From Chlamydiota bacterium (GTDB lineage: Bacteria; Auribacterota; Tritonobacteria; UBA1439), in assembly GCA_012729785.1 (NCBI GenBank), contig JAAYCL010000039.1, positions 1 through 20,632 of the forward strand: a DNA stretch of 20,632 nt. The letters are read 5' to 3'. Each line of letters starts with the position of its first letter. Positions within the stretch are counted from its first letter, which is position 1. Shown here piece after piece: positions 9,334-17,097 of this stretch. Both the position numbers and the translations under genes were made by a program. Below the pieces are notes generated by a model. It worked only from the letters and a program-made list of their open reading frames with translations, was not told the origin of the DNA and searched no databases.

Positions 9334-11007
9334 ATGAAGACCTGGCGGTGGGTGGCGGCAATGGCGTGCGCGATGGCGATCGCGGCGGCGTCGGCGCTGT
9401 GCGGCGCGGCGGGCGGGAAGCCGCCGGCGGTGGAATCCGACATCGCGGCGGTCACGGTCTACGCGGACCGCGCGCGGGTGACGCGCCGGGCGGAACTCGC
9501 CCTCGACGCGGGGGTGCAGTCGTTCGTCTTCGCCGGGCTCCCGGCGGGTCTCATCGAGAGCTCTTTGCGGGCGCGCGGGGAGGGCGCGGCGGGGGTGACC
9601 ATCCTGGGGACGGAGATGGAACCCGAGTACCTGGCGGAGGCGCAGGACGCGCGGGTGCGCGAGCTCGAGGGGCGGATCGAGGCGCTCGAGGAGGACGCGC
9701 GCGCGCTCGAGGACGAGACGAAGGCGGTGGGGCTCCAGATGAAGTTCGTCGAGTCGATCGGCGCCTCCGTGCCCGAGGGGATATCGAAGGAGATGCTCCT
9801 CAGGGAGCCGAACCCGGCGGAGTGGGCCAGGGTGGTGGAGTTCATCGGCAGGGAGCGCGGCGCCCTCGCGCCGAAACTGCGGGAGGGGCGGAAAAAGCAT
9901 CGCGATCTGATGAAGGAGATCGAGGCGGCGAAGAAGACGCTGGAGCGCATCGTCTCCGAGTCCCCGCGGGAGCGCAAGAACGTCCGCGTGACGCTCGAGG
10001 CCGCCTCGAAGGGGCCGTTTCTGCTCGAGCTCTCGTACGTGACCTGGGGCGCGGGATGGGAGCCGCTCTACGACGCCCGCGCCGAGCGCGCCGCGGGGAA
10101 GGTTTCGCTGACCTACTGCGCGCAGGTGCGGCAGGCGACGGGGGAGGACTGGACCGACGTCGCGCTGGAGCTCTCCACCTCCCGCCCGTCGGTGAGCGGA
10201 AGGCCGCCGGAGCTTGCGCCGTGGTACATCGGCTTCGAAAGGCCGCGCGCGGCCAGGATGATGGCGCTTTCGGCCGCGGCCCCGGTCCCCCTGGGCGAGG
10301 CCGCCGAAAAAGCGGACGCGGCGGCCCCCGCGGGCGTGCCCGTCGAGGCGCGGGTCGCCACCGCGGAAATCGGCCGCCGCGGCGAGGCGGTCACCTTCAC
10401 CGTGAAGCGGAAGGAGACGATCCGGGGCGACAACTCCCTGCACAAGACCGTGATCGCGGAGTTCCCGCTCGTGGCGGAGTACGGCTACCTCTCCGTGCCC
10501 AAGCTGGCCGAGTTCGCCTTCCTGACGGCCGAGGTGAAGAACGAGACCGGCTTCCCGCTGCTGGCGGGGGCGGTGCAGATCTTCCTCGGGCCGGAGTTCG
10601 TCGGATCGTCCTCGATCGAGCACGTGGAGACCGGCGCGTCGTTCCCCCTCTACCTCGGCATCGACGAGGGGATCCGCGTGAAGCGGAAGCTCCTCGCGGC
10701 GGAGACGGAGAAGGGGCTGGTGCGGCGCCGCACGGGGTGGAGGAGCTTCCGCTACCGGATCGAGGTGGAGAATCTGCGGGACCGGACGGAGACGGTCACC
10801 GTGCTCGACCAGATGCCGGTCTCGAACTCCCCCGACATCGCGGTGGCGCTCGCCTCGGCGTCGCCGGAGCCGTCGAAGATCGCGGAGTGGGAGACGCCGG
10901 GGTCGCTCGCGTGGAGGCTGGAACCGGCTCCGAAGGAGAAGAAGACGGTGGAGTTCGAGTTCACGGTCCAGTACCCGAAGGAGAGGGAGATCGAGGGGCT
11001 GGACTGA
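9334..11007 (+). CDS. MuiA-family exported protein (DUF4140/DUF4139)
   Basis: The 557-residue protein starts with a signal peptide (MKTWRWVAAMACAMAIAAASALCGA). A DUF4140-like beta domain follows at about 38-115 (IAAVTVYADRARVTR). Next is a charged coiled coil at about 110-210, then a DUF4139 domain from about 215 to the end. The motif SYVTWGAGWEPLYDAR and the final stretch YPKEREIEGLD are characteristic of the 'mucoidy inhibitor MuiA' family. The molecular function of the family is unknown; the name comes from a capsule-suppressing effect reported in E. coli. Export to the periplasm or surface is inferred from the signal peptide. The start is supported by GGGAGG 6 bases before the ATG, and its own promoter lies just upstream. 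Confidence 0.85.
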   Translation: MKTWRWVAAMACAMAIAAASALCGAAGGKPPAVESDIAAVTVYADRARVTRRAELALDAGVQSFVFAGLPAGLIESSLRARGEGAAGVTILGTEMEPEYLAEAQDARVRELEGRIEALEEDARALEDETKAVGLQMKFVESIGASVPEGISKEMLLREPNPAEWARVVEFIGRERGALAPKLREGRKKHRDLMKEIEAAKKTLERIVSESPRERKNVRVTLEAASKGPFLLELSYVTWGAGWEPLYDARAERAAGKVSLTYCAQVRQATGEDWTDVALELSTSRPSVSGRPPELAPWYIGFERPRAARMMALSAAAPVPLGEAAEKADAAAPAGVPVEARVATAEIGRRGEAVTFTVKRKETIRGDNSLHKTVIAEFPLVAEYGYLSVPKLAEFAFLTAEVKNETGFPLLAGAVQIFLGPEFVGSSSIEHVETGASFPLYLGIDEGIRVKRKLLAAETEKGLVRRRTGWRSFRYRIEVENLRDRTETVTVLDQMPVSNSPDIAVALASASPEPSKIAEWETPGSLAWRLEPAPKEKKTVEFEFTVQYPKEREIEGLD

Positions 11008-11013
11008 CCGTCG

Positions 11014-11104
11014 CCACGGAGCGCACGGAGACAGTGGCAGCGTTCTTCGCCGCGGATCCGCGGAAATCCGCGGCGCCGTTGCTTTTCTCCGCGTCCTTTG
11101 TGCC
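11014..11104. repeat. Intergenic inverted-repeat element between the MuiA gene and lysC
   Basis: The inner arms CGCCGCGGAT (11048-11057) and ATCCGCGGCG (11066-11075) are perfect, with an 8-base loop. Outside them CCACGGAGCGCACGGAG on the left and CTCCGCGTCCTTTGTG on the right are imperfect complements. The phrasing (CACGGAG...CTCCGCG...TTTGTG) resembles dispersed intergenic repeats common in some environmental genomes. A terminator role for the upstream gene is possible, since CTTTT follows shortly after, but weakly supported. Confidence 0.55.
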
Positions 11105-11140
11105 CTATGTAACGACGCGCATCCTGCAAGGAGATCCACG

Positions 11141-12487
11141 ATGATCGTGATGAAGTTCGGGGGGACGTCGGTGGGCGGCCCCGAGGCGATGCGGCGGGTG
11201 CGCCGGATCGTCGCGGACCGCCTCGCCCTCGACCCGGTGGTGGTGGTCTCCGCGGTGGGGGGGGTCACGAACCTTCTCCTCGAGAACGCGCGGCGTTCGC
11301 GGGAGCGCTCGCGGGAGGGGATACGGCTGCTCGAGGAGTTCCGCCGCGTCCACGACCGGATCATCGGCGAGCTCGGCCTCCCCGCGGGGCTCGTGGCGAA
11401 GGAGTACACCCAGCTCGCCGAGGTGCTCCACGGCGTCTACTACCTCGGCGAGCTCACCCCGCGGACGCTCGACTACGTGGCCAGCTTCGGCGAGCGCGTC
11501 TCGGCAAAGATCATGAGCGCCCTCTTCGAGGCGGGGGGGATCCCGAGCCGGCCGTACACGGGCGCGGAGGCGGGGATCGTCACCAACGACGAGCACGGCA
11601 ACGCCAGCCCGCTCCCCTCGACCTACGGGATCGTCCGCAGGCGGCTGAAGAGGGCGCGGAAGCTCCCGGTGGTCACCGGGTTCATCGCGCGGAACAGGCG
11701 GGGGGAGATCACCACCCTCGGGCGCGGCGGGAGCGATTTCACCGCCGCCATCATAGGGCGCGGCGTGGGCGCGCGGGAGATCCAGATCTGGACCGACGTG
11801 GCGGGGATGATGACCGCCGATCCGCGCGTGGTCAAAACGGCGCGCACGATCCCGAGGCTCGGCTTCGACGAGGCCGCCGAGCTGGCCTACTTCGGCGCGA
11901 AGGTGCTGCACCCACGGACGATCGAGCCGGCGGTCGAGAAGGAGATCCCGGTGCGGATCCTCTACACCTTCGCGCCCGACGCCCCGGGGACGCTCGTGGT
12001 GCGGAAGGCGCCCCGGTCCCGCGGGGCGATCCGCGCCATCGCCTGCAAGAAGCGCAACACCCTCTTCACGCTGCGCTCCACGCGGATGCTGGCCGCGCAC
12101 GGCTATCTCGCCCGCATCTTCGAGGTCTTCAAGCACTACGCCGTCTCCGTGGACCTGATCGCGACCTCGGAGGTGAGCGTCTCCGTCACGGTGGACGCCG
12201 GCGCGGCGCCCAAGCTCAAGGGGATCATCGGCGAGCTCGGGAGGATCTGCACCGCCCGCGTCTTCGAGAACCGCGCCATCGTCTGCCTCGTGGGGGAGGG
12301 GATCGGGGAGACGCCGAGGATCGCCGGGAAGATCTTCAGCGGCGTCGGGCGCGCGGGGGTGAACGTGGAGATGATCTCCCAGGCCTCCTCCGCCCGTAAC
12401 ATCAGTTTCCTGGTCAAGGACGAGGACGCGGACAAGACGGTGCGCCTCCTGCACCGCAGCTTCCTCGAGAAGGGGGCGCGGGGATGA
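11141..12487 (+). CDS. lysC: Aspartate kinase (monofunctional, LysC/AK-III-like)
   Basis: It phosphorylates aspartate, the first step toward lysine, threonine, methionine and diaminopimelate. The 448-residue protein has KFGGTSVGG at 5-13, FGERVSA for the aspartate site, GRGGSDFTA at 194-202 and WTDVAGMMTADPR for the nucleotide site. Two ACT domains follow from about residue 300. SVDLIATSEVSVSVTVD closely resembles the lysine-binding ACT segment of E. coli LysC, so lysine feedback inhibition is likely. AAGGAG lies 9 bases before the ATG. No lysine riboswitch is recognisable in the 133 bases upstream. The stop overlaps the next gene as ATGA. Confidence 0.95.
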   Translation: MIVMKFGGTSVGGPEAMRRVRRIVADRLALDPVVVVSAVGGVTNLLLENARRSRERSREGIRLLEEFRRVHDRIIGELGLPAGLVAKEYTQLAEVLHGVYYLGELTPRTLDYVASFGERVSAKIMSALFEAGGIPSRPYTGAEAGIVTNDEHGNASPLPSTYGIVRRRLKRARKLPVVTGFIARNRRGEITTLGRGGSDFTAAIIGRGVGAREIQIWTDVAGMMTADPRVVKTARTIPRLGFDEAAELAYFGAKVLHPRTIEPAVEKEIPVRILYTFAPDAPGTLVVRKAPRSRGAIRAIACKKRNTLFTLRSTRMLAAHGYLARIFEVFKHYAVSVDLIATSEVSVSVTVDAGAAPKLKGIIGELGRICTARVFENRAIVCLVGEGIGETPRIAGKIFSGVGRAGVNVEMISQASSARNISFLVKDEDADKTVRLLHRSFLEKGARG

Positions 12488-13020
12488 TCGTCCGCGTCGG
12501 CTCCATGAACCGCGTGAAGCGCGCCGCCGTCGAGGAGGCCTGCCGCGAGCTGTTCGGGGAGGCGACCGTCCTCTGCTGCGCCGCCCCGTCGGGCGTCGCG
12601 GCCACGCCGCGCACGGACGAAGAGATGATCGCGGGCGCCGTCGCCCGGGCGCGCCGGGCGTTCGAGGACGGCGGGGCGGACCTGGGCATCGGCCTCGAGG
12701 GCGGCGTCATGCCGTCCCCGCACGGCCCGCTCCTCAAGGGGTGGGTCGCGGTGCACGACGGGGAGCGGGACCATGTCGGCGCGACGCCCGCCGTCCCGTT
12801 CCCCGCGCACCTCCTGGAGCGGGTGGGGGAGAAGGGGGAGCTCGCGCACGTGATGGACGCGGTGAGCGGGCGTGAGAACGTGCGCGAGAACGAGGGGGCG
12901 TTCGGCATCCTCACGGGGGACCGGATCACGCGGAAGGAGAGCTTCAAGCTGGCGCTCCTCTGCGCCCTCGCCCCGATCGTGAACCGGGGGCTGTACGAAG
13001 AGGGACCCTCGGGGGCTTGA
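12484..13020 (+). CDS. yjjX: YjjX-family inosine/xanthosine triphosphatase (DUF84)
   Basis: This family hydrolyses non-canonical purine triphosphates such as ITP and XTP, keeping them out of RNA and DNA. The 178-residue protein shows the signatures: an N-terminal strand IVRVGSMNRVKRAAV, then SGVAATPRTDEEMIAGAVARA, DLGIGLEGGV and AFGILTGDRITRKESF. The length is normal. The start codon overlaps the lysC stop (ATGA), so it is translated after lysC on one message. That pairing is not an obvious pathway link and may simply reflect operon packing. Confidence 0.88.
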   Translation: MIVRVGSMNRVKRAAVEEACRELFGEATVLCCAAPSGVAATPRTDEEMIAGAVARARRAFEDGGADLGIGLEGGVMPSPHGPLLKGWVAVHDGERDHVGATPAVPFPAHLLERVGEKGELAHVMDAVSGRENVRENEGAFGILTGDRITRKESFKLALLCALAPIVNRGLYEEGPSGA

Positions 13021-13137
13021 AGGTTGCCCGTGTTGTGTGTCGCGCGTGCGCCGACGCGCTCCACGCCCACACGCCGACGCGTGCGGCGCCAGCCGGGATA
13101 GCGCGTCTCGAATCGGGTTCACAAGGAATCTGGGATA
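13021..13137. other. Intergenic region with GC hairpins before the symporter gene
   Basis: The 117 bases contain GCGCGT-gcgccg-ACGCGC and CGCCG-acgcgtg-CGGCG hairpins and two copies of CGCCGACGCG, about 24 bases apart. No T-run follows either hairpin and no convincing promoter is visible, so readthrough from yjjX cannot be excluded. AAGGAA ahead of the symporter ATG serves as ribosome site. Confidence 0.4.
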
Positions 13138-14667
13138 ATGCCCGGAATATACTGGGGCGGCCTCGTCAGCATGGTCGTCTTCTACCTCGCCGTCTTCTGG
13201 GTCGGCGTCTATTTCCCCCAGAAGAAGGACTCGGGGAGCACCGAGGACCTGATACTCGCCGGGAGGAGGATGCCGCTCTGGGTCGCCATCTGCACGATGA
13301 CGGCGACGTGGGTCTGCGGCGGGTACATCAACGGCACCGCCGAGAACATCTACAAGAACGGGATCACCTGGGGGGCGCAGGCGGGGCTCTGCTACTCGAT
13401 CTCGCTGATCCTGGGCGGGCTCTTCTTCGCCAAGATCATGCGCCGCCACGGCTTCACCACGCTCCTCGACCCGTTCGAGCGGCGCTTCGGGAAGGCCGTG
13501 GCGGGGATCCTCTTCTTCCCGGCGCTCGCGGGGGAGGTATTCTGGAGCGGGGCGATCCTGATGGCCCTCGGTTCGACCTTCGGCACCATTCTGAACCTCG
13601 ACCTCGCGACCTCCATCATCCTCTCCTCCGGCATCGTCATCGGCTACACCGTCGCGGGGGGGCTCTGGGCGGTGGCGTACACGGACGTGGTGCAGCTCGC
13701 CCTCATCTTCATCGGCCTCGTCGCCGCCATCCCGTTCGCCGTCGGGCACGTGGGGGGATGGGCGGGGATGGTCGAGCGCTACCACGCGATGGGGGGGACG
13801 TTCACCTCGATCCTCCCGCCCGTGCGCGACATCGCGCACAGCCGGGGGTGGACGGTCCCGCAGGTATGGAACTGGTGGGACTGGTCGCTCCTGCTGATGC
13901 TCGGCGGGATCCCGTGGAACGTCTACTTCCAGCGCGTCCTCGCCGTGCCGAACGCGCGGGTCGCCCGGAACTTCTCCGTCTATGCCGGCTTCCTCTGCGC
14001 GCTCGCGGCGGTGCCGCCGGTCATCATCGGCATCATCGGGAGCGTCTTCCCGTGGAGGACGCTGGAGCTCGGCATCGACTACCCGGCGATGGTGCTCCCG
14101 TACGTGCTCCGCTACCTCACCCCGTACTGGGTCGGCGTCCTCGGCCTCGGGGCGGTCGCGGCGGCGGTGATGTCGTCGGTGGACTCGTCGTTCCTCTCGG
14201 CGTCGGCGATGTTCACGTGGAACTGGTACCGGCGGATACTGAACCCGAACAGCAGCGAACGGTCGCTCCGGGTCGTGCTGCGGATTTCCACCGTCGCCGT
14301 CGGCGTCGCCGCGACGGTGATCGCCCTGAAGGTGAGGAGCGTGCAGGCGCTCTGGTACCTGTGCAGCGACTTCGTCTATGTGATCCTCTTCCCGCAGCTC
14401 GTGGCGGCCCTCTTCTGGAAGAGCGCCAACCGCGCCGGTTCGATCGCGGGGCTCGCCGTCTCGCTGGTTCTGCGCTTCGGCGGGGGGGACCCGCTCCTCG
14501 GGATCCCGCAGTTCATCCCGTACCCGTGGTGGGACCCGGCCTCGGGGACGCTCTTCCCGTTCAAGACGATCGCGATGCTGTGCGGGATGGCGGCGATCCT
14601 CGCCGTGTCGAAGGCGACCGCCCGCGTCTGCCCCCCCCGCCCGCTGGGGTCGAATCCCGGCTCTTGA
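13138..14667 (+). CDS. Sodium:solute symporter, high-affinity choline transporter-like
   Basis: This 509-residue SSS-family protein has about 13 hydrophobic segments across its length. The stretch IGYTVAGGLWAVAYTDVVQL is a strong SSS signature and resembles the animal CHT1/SLC5A7 choline transporters. AGRRMPLWVAICTMTATWVCGGYINGTAE near the N-terminus also fits that subgroup. It would import substrate with Na+ across the inner membrane. Choline as substrate is inferred from the subfamily resemblance and from the convergent neighbour, a phosphatidylcholine synthase-like gene that needs choline. Another trimethylammonium or a different solute remains possible. The ATG is preceded by AAGGAA at 9 bases. 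Confidence 0.82.
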   Translation: MPGIYWGGLVSMVVFYLAVFWVGVYFPQKKDSGSTEDLILAGRRMPLWVAICTMTATWVCGGYINGTAENIYKNGITWGAQAGLCYSISLILGGLFFAKIMRRHGFTTLLDPFERRFGKAVAGILFFPALAGEVFWSGAILMALGSTFGTILNLDLATSIILSSGIVIGYTVAGGLWAVAYTDVVQLALIFIGLVAAIPFAVGHVGGWAGMVERYHAMGGTFTSILPPVRDIAHSRGWTVPQVWNWWDWSLLLMLGGIPWNVYFQRVLAVPNARVARNFSVYAGFLCALAAVPPVIIGIIGSVFPWRTLELGIDYPAMVLPYVLRYLTPYWVGVLGLGAVAAAVMSSVDSSFLSASAMFTWNWYRRILNPNSSERSLRVVLRISTVAVGVAATVIALKVRSVQALWYLCSDFVYVILFPQLVAALFWKSANRAGSIAGLAVSLVLRFGGGDPLLGIPQFIPYPWWDPASGTLFPFKTIAMLCGMAAILAVSKATARVCPPRPLGSNPGS

Positions 14668-14716
14668 ATTCCCCTTCCGCGCACGCCGTCCCGGGGGATG
14701 CCGGATTCCCGAAGAT

Positions 14717-15406
14717 TCAGGATCCGCCCCCGCGCAGGTTGATCCAGAACGAGGCGAGGAAGTAGTAGATCGGGTAGGCGAGGGATGCGCGGACGATGAA
14801 CGGGTCCGCCCGCTTCGCGGTGAAGACCAGCCAGAGGATCGAGAGCCCCCAGAGCACGGTCAGCGGCGCGGTCAGGAGCCGCAGCGGCTTGGTCTTGAAC
14901 GGGTCGATGTACTTGACCGGGACGAAGACCATCGCCGAGAAGAGGAGCACGATCGCGAGATTGAACGCCTTCCCGCAGCCGAGCAGGTACAGGTAGAAGA
15001 CCACGACGTTCCAGTAGCTCGGGAAGCCGGTGAAGAAGCCGTCGTCGGTCTTCGCCCGCTCCTGGCAGAAGCCGTAGGCGCTCGCGACGACGGGGACGAG
15101 CGCCCACGCCCACTGCCGTTCGGGGAGCATCTCGGCGACGGCGAGGATGAGGGAGGGGACGAGGACGAAGTTGAGGAAATCGACGATGTCGTCGAGCCGC
15201 CTCCCGTTGAACTCCGGGAGGAGCCGCCGGGTCTCGAAGCGGCGGGCGAGGGGGCCGTCGGTGGCGTCGATGATCGTCGAGAGGGTGAGGAGGAGGAACG
15301 CCTGGCGGGGGCTCCCGTCGAGCCAGGCGCGCACGGCGAAGAACCCGGCCGCCAGGCCGAGCGCGGTGTACGCCTGTACGCCCCAGGCGATCAGCTGCGC
15401 ATTCAT
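14717..15406 (-). CDS. pcs: Phosphatidylcholine synthase-like CDP-alcohol phosphatidyltransferase
   Basis: Pcs condenses CDP-diacylglycerol with choline to make phosphatidylcholine in one membrane-bound step. The 229-residue protein has the CDP-alcohol motif from Asp50 to Asp76 as DG-x2-AR-x12-G-x3-D-x3-D. The 12-residue spacing is the form known for Pcs, whereas most relatives have 8. The following KTDDGFFTGFPSYWNVVVF matches the Pcs segment KTDEYFFSGFPVVWN. About eight membrane segments are seen. I chose the ATG at 15406 because the protein begins well there and an extended -10 ends 7 bases before it. A longer in-frame start at 15577 would only add low-quality Arg-rich sequence. The choline transporter-like gene is convergent with it. 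Confidence 0.85.
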   Translation of the reverse strand: MNAQLIAWGVQAYTALGLAAGFFAVRAWLDGSPRQAFLLLTLSTIIDATDGPLARRFETRRLLPEFNGRRLDDIVDFLNFVLVPSLILAVAEMLPERQWAWALVPVVASAYGFCQERAKTDDGFFTGFPSYWNVVVFYLYLLGCGKAFNLAIVLLFSAMVFVPVKYIDPFKTKPLRLLTAPLTVLWGLSILWLVFTAKRADPFIVRASLAYPIYYFLASFWINLRGGGS

Positions 15407-15413
15407 CGCAGAG

Positions 15414-15422
15414 ACTATAGCA
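15414..15422 (-). promoter_or_regulatory. Extended -10 promoter of pcs, giving a leaderless mRNA
   Basis: On the minus strand TGCTATAGT ends 7 bases before the pcs ATG, with only CTCTGCG between. Normal -10 to start-site spacing puts transcription start at or next to the A of the ATG. There is no Shine-Dalgarno sequence. Confidence 0.6.
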
Positions 15423-15531
15423 TAAAACCGGCGCGGGACCCGCGGCGGGCGCCGCCGCGCCGCCGTTTCCCGCCCCCGCCGTCTGAAGACGCACCCGCCG
15501 ATCGCGGTGTCTTTTTCCGCGCGGCCTGTCG

Positions 15532-15537
15532 TATAAT
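15532..15537 (+). promoter_or_regulatory. -10 box of trxB, short or absent leader
   Basis: A perfect TATAAT sits 11 bases before the trxB ATG, so the message should begin 3-5 bases before the start codon. The region GGACGCCGTCC between them has no Shine-Dalgarno. The -35 region (about TGTCTT) is weak. The promoter is divergent from the pcs promoter, 110 bp away. Confidence 0.6.
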
Positions 15538-15548
15538 GGACGCCGTCC

Positions 15549-16478
15549 ATGACCGACCATCTGCACGACCTGCTCATCGTCGGCGGAGGCCCCGCGGGGC
15601 TCTCCGCCGGAATCTATGCGGCGCGGGACGGCCTCGACTGCATCCTCCTCGAGGGCCGGGTCCCGGGCGGCCAGCTCACGGGGATAGCCGAGATCGCCAA
15701 CTACCCGGGGTTCCCGGGGACGGTCTCCGGTTTCGAGCTCGCCGAGAAGATGCGAGGGCAGGCGGCCGCCTTCGGCCTGAACATCGCGGCGGAGGAGGCG
15801 CGGGGGATCTCCCGGCGCAACGACCGGATCGAGGTCGCCTGCGCCGGAGGCGTTCACGCGGCGCGGGCGGTCATCATCGCCACCGGCGCCACGTTGAAGA
15901 AGCTCGGGGTCCCGGGGGAGAACCGTCTGACGGGGCGCGGGGTTTCGTACTGCGGGACCTGCGACGGCCCGTTGTTCCGCGACCGGCGGGTCGCGGTGGT
16001 GGGGGGGGGCGACACCGCGGTGGAGGAGGCGGTATTCATCGCGCGCTTCGCCGCCCGGGTGACGCTCATCCACCGGCGCAACGCGCTCCGGGCGAGCCCG
16101 GGCCTCCAGCGACGCGCATTCGGCGAGAAGAAGATCGACTTCTGCTGGAACTCGGTCGTCCGTGAGATACGGGGACAGGAGCGTGTCTGCGGCGTCGTGG
16201 TCGGGAACCCCGGGGAGGCGGGGGAGATGCGCGAGATCCCCTGCGAGGGGGTCTTCATCTTCGTCGGGAGCGCGCCCAATACCGGTTTCTTGAAGGGGGT
16301 TGTCGATCTCGACGAGGCGGGCCGCGTCGTCGTCGACGGATCGATGGCGGCGTCCCTCCCCGGCGTTTTCGCCGCGGGCGACGTGCGCAGCGGCTCGGTG
16401 CGCCAGATCGCCTCCGCCGTCGGCGACGGCGTCACCGCCGTCCTGCGGGCCGAGATCTTTCTCGGCGTGCACGGCTGA
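15549..16478 (+). CDS. trxB: Thioredoxin reductase
   Basis: This NADPH-dependent FAD enzyme reduces thioredoxin and keeps cytoplasmic thiols reduced. At 309 residues it has the standard size. The FAD motif GGGPAGL is at 12-18, the redox pair is Cys135 and Cys138 in CGTCDG, and the NADPH motif GGGDTAVEEA is at 152-161 followed by IHRRNALRA. The second FAD motif is FAAGDVRSG near the C-terminus, with QIASAVGDG. The residue between the cysteines differs slightly from the common CATC, which is within normal variation. All essential residues are present. The gene has its own TATAAT promoter and is divergent from pcs. Confidence 0.95.
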   Translation: MTDHLHDLLIVGGGPAGLSAGIYAARDGLDCILLEGRVPGGQLTGIAEIANYPGFPGTVSGFELAEKMRGQAAAFGLNIAAEEARGISRRNDRIEVACAGGVHAARAVIIATGATLKKLGVPGENRLTGRGVSYCGTCDGPLFRDRRVAVVGGGDTAVEEAVFIARFAARVTLIHRRNALRASPGLQRRAFGEKKIDFCWNSVVREIRGQERVCGVVVGNPGEAGEMREIPCEGVFIFVGSAPNTGFLKGVVDLDEAGRVVVDGSMAASLPGVFAAGDVRSGSVRQIASAVGDGVTAVLRAEIFLGVHG

Positions 16479-16530
16479 CGCCCCGGGCGGGCGCCTTCGG
16501 GAGAATAGTGGCGCACGCCCGTGCGGGGTG

Positions 16531-16539
16531 TGCTATAGT
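16531..16539 (+). promoter_or_regulatory. Extended -10 promoter of the secreted HhH gene
   Basis: TGCTATAGT is the same extended -10 sequence as at pcs. No clear -35 is seen. The predicted leader to the ATG at 16596 is about 50 nt and ends with GGGAGGAGG. Confidence 0.55.
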
Positions 16540-16595
16540 ACCTGTGTCTGTTGATGCATGCCTTGTTGCGGTGCGCGACCGGGAGGAGGACAGTG

Positions 16596-17069
16596 ATGAA
16601 ACAGATGTGCGTGGCCGCGGGCGCGCTGTGCATCCTTGCCGTCTGCGCGGTGGCGCTCCCGACGGAAGCCGGGGCCGCGGGGGAGGGTCTCGCGGCGCTC
16701 GGCAACGAAGGGTTCTCCGCCGCCTCCATCGGCGACGGGTTCGCGGCGGAGTCCGCGCCGATGCTTCTGGCCAAGAGGAAGAAAAAGAAGAAGAAGAAGG
16801 AGGACGACGGGGCGGTGGGGGGCGGCGGCTCGGTGCGCATCGACCCGAATACCGCCAGCGTGAGCGAGCTGAAGGTGCTCCCGCTCGTCGACGAGGCCAC
16901 CGCCCAGGCGATCATCGCGCGGCGCCCCTACAAGGCCGCGGAGGATCTCGCCGCCGTTCCCGAGGTCGGTCCGTGCAAGTACCGGATCTTCAAGCACCTG
17001 ATCGAGGTCAAACAGCCGGAGGATGCGGGCGGCACCGCGAGAGACGGCGCGGAGAAGACGGCGCCCTGA
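16596..17069 (+). CDS. Secreted poly-lysine / helix-hairpin-helix protein
   Basis: The 157-residue protein has a signal peptide (MKQMCVAAGALCILAVCAVALPTEAGA), then a small Gly/Ala-rich segment. A strongly basic run RKKKKKKKEDD lies at about 60-70 and a ComEA-type HhH domain at about 80-141 (IDPNTASVSELKVLPLVDEATAQAIIARRPY...VPEVGPCKYRIFKHL). The domain suggests binding to DNA or, less likely, to protein, outside the inner membrane. A role in DNA uptake is possible, but no other competence gene is nearby. I chose the ATG at 16596 because GGGAGGAGG precedes it and it opens the signal peptide. In-frame TTG and ATG codons at 16551-16556 lack a ribosome site. It is convergent with the LysM gene. 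Confidence 0.8.
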   Translation: MKQMCVAAGALCILAVCAVALPTEAGAAGEGLAALGNEGFSAASIGDGFAAESAPMLLAKRKKKKKKKEDDGAVGGGGSVRIDPNTASVSELKVLPLVDEATAQAIIARRPYKAAEDLAAVPEVGPCKYRIFKHLIEVKQPEDAGGTARDGAEKTAP

Positions 17070-17097
17070 AGCGGGCAGTTGCACACGGGCGGGCGCG

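Noticed and set aside
11008-11140. A lysine riboswitch before lysC
   Set aside because: The gap is only 133 bases and is filled by an inverted-repeat element. None of the conserved lysine riboswitch core is recognisable.
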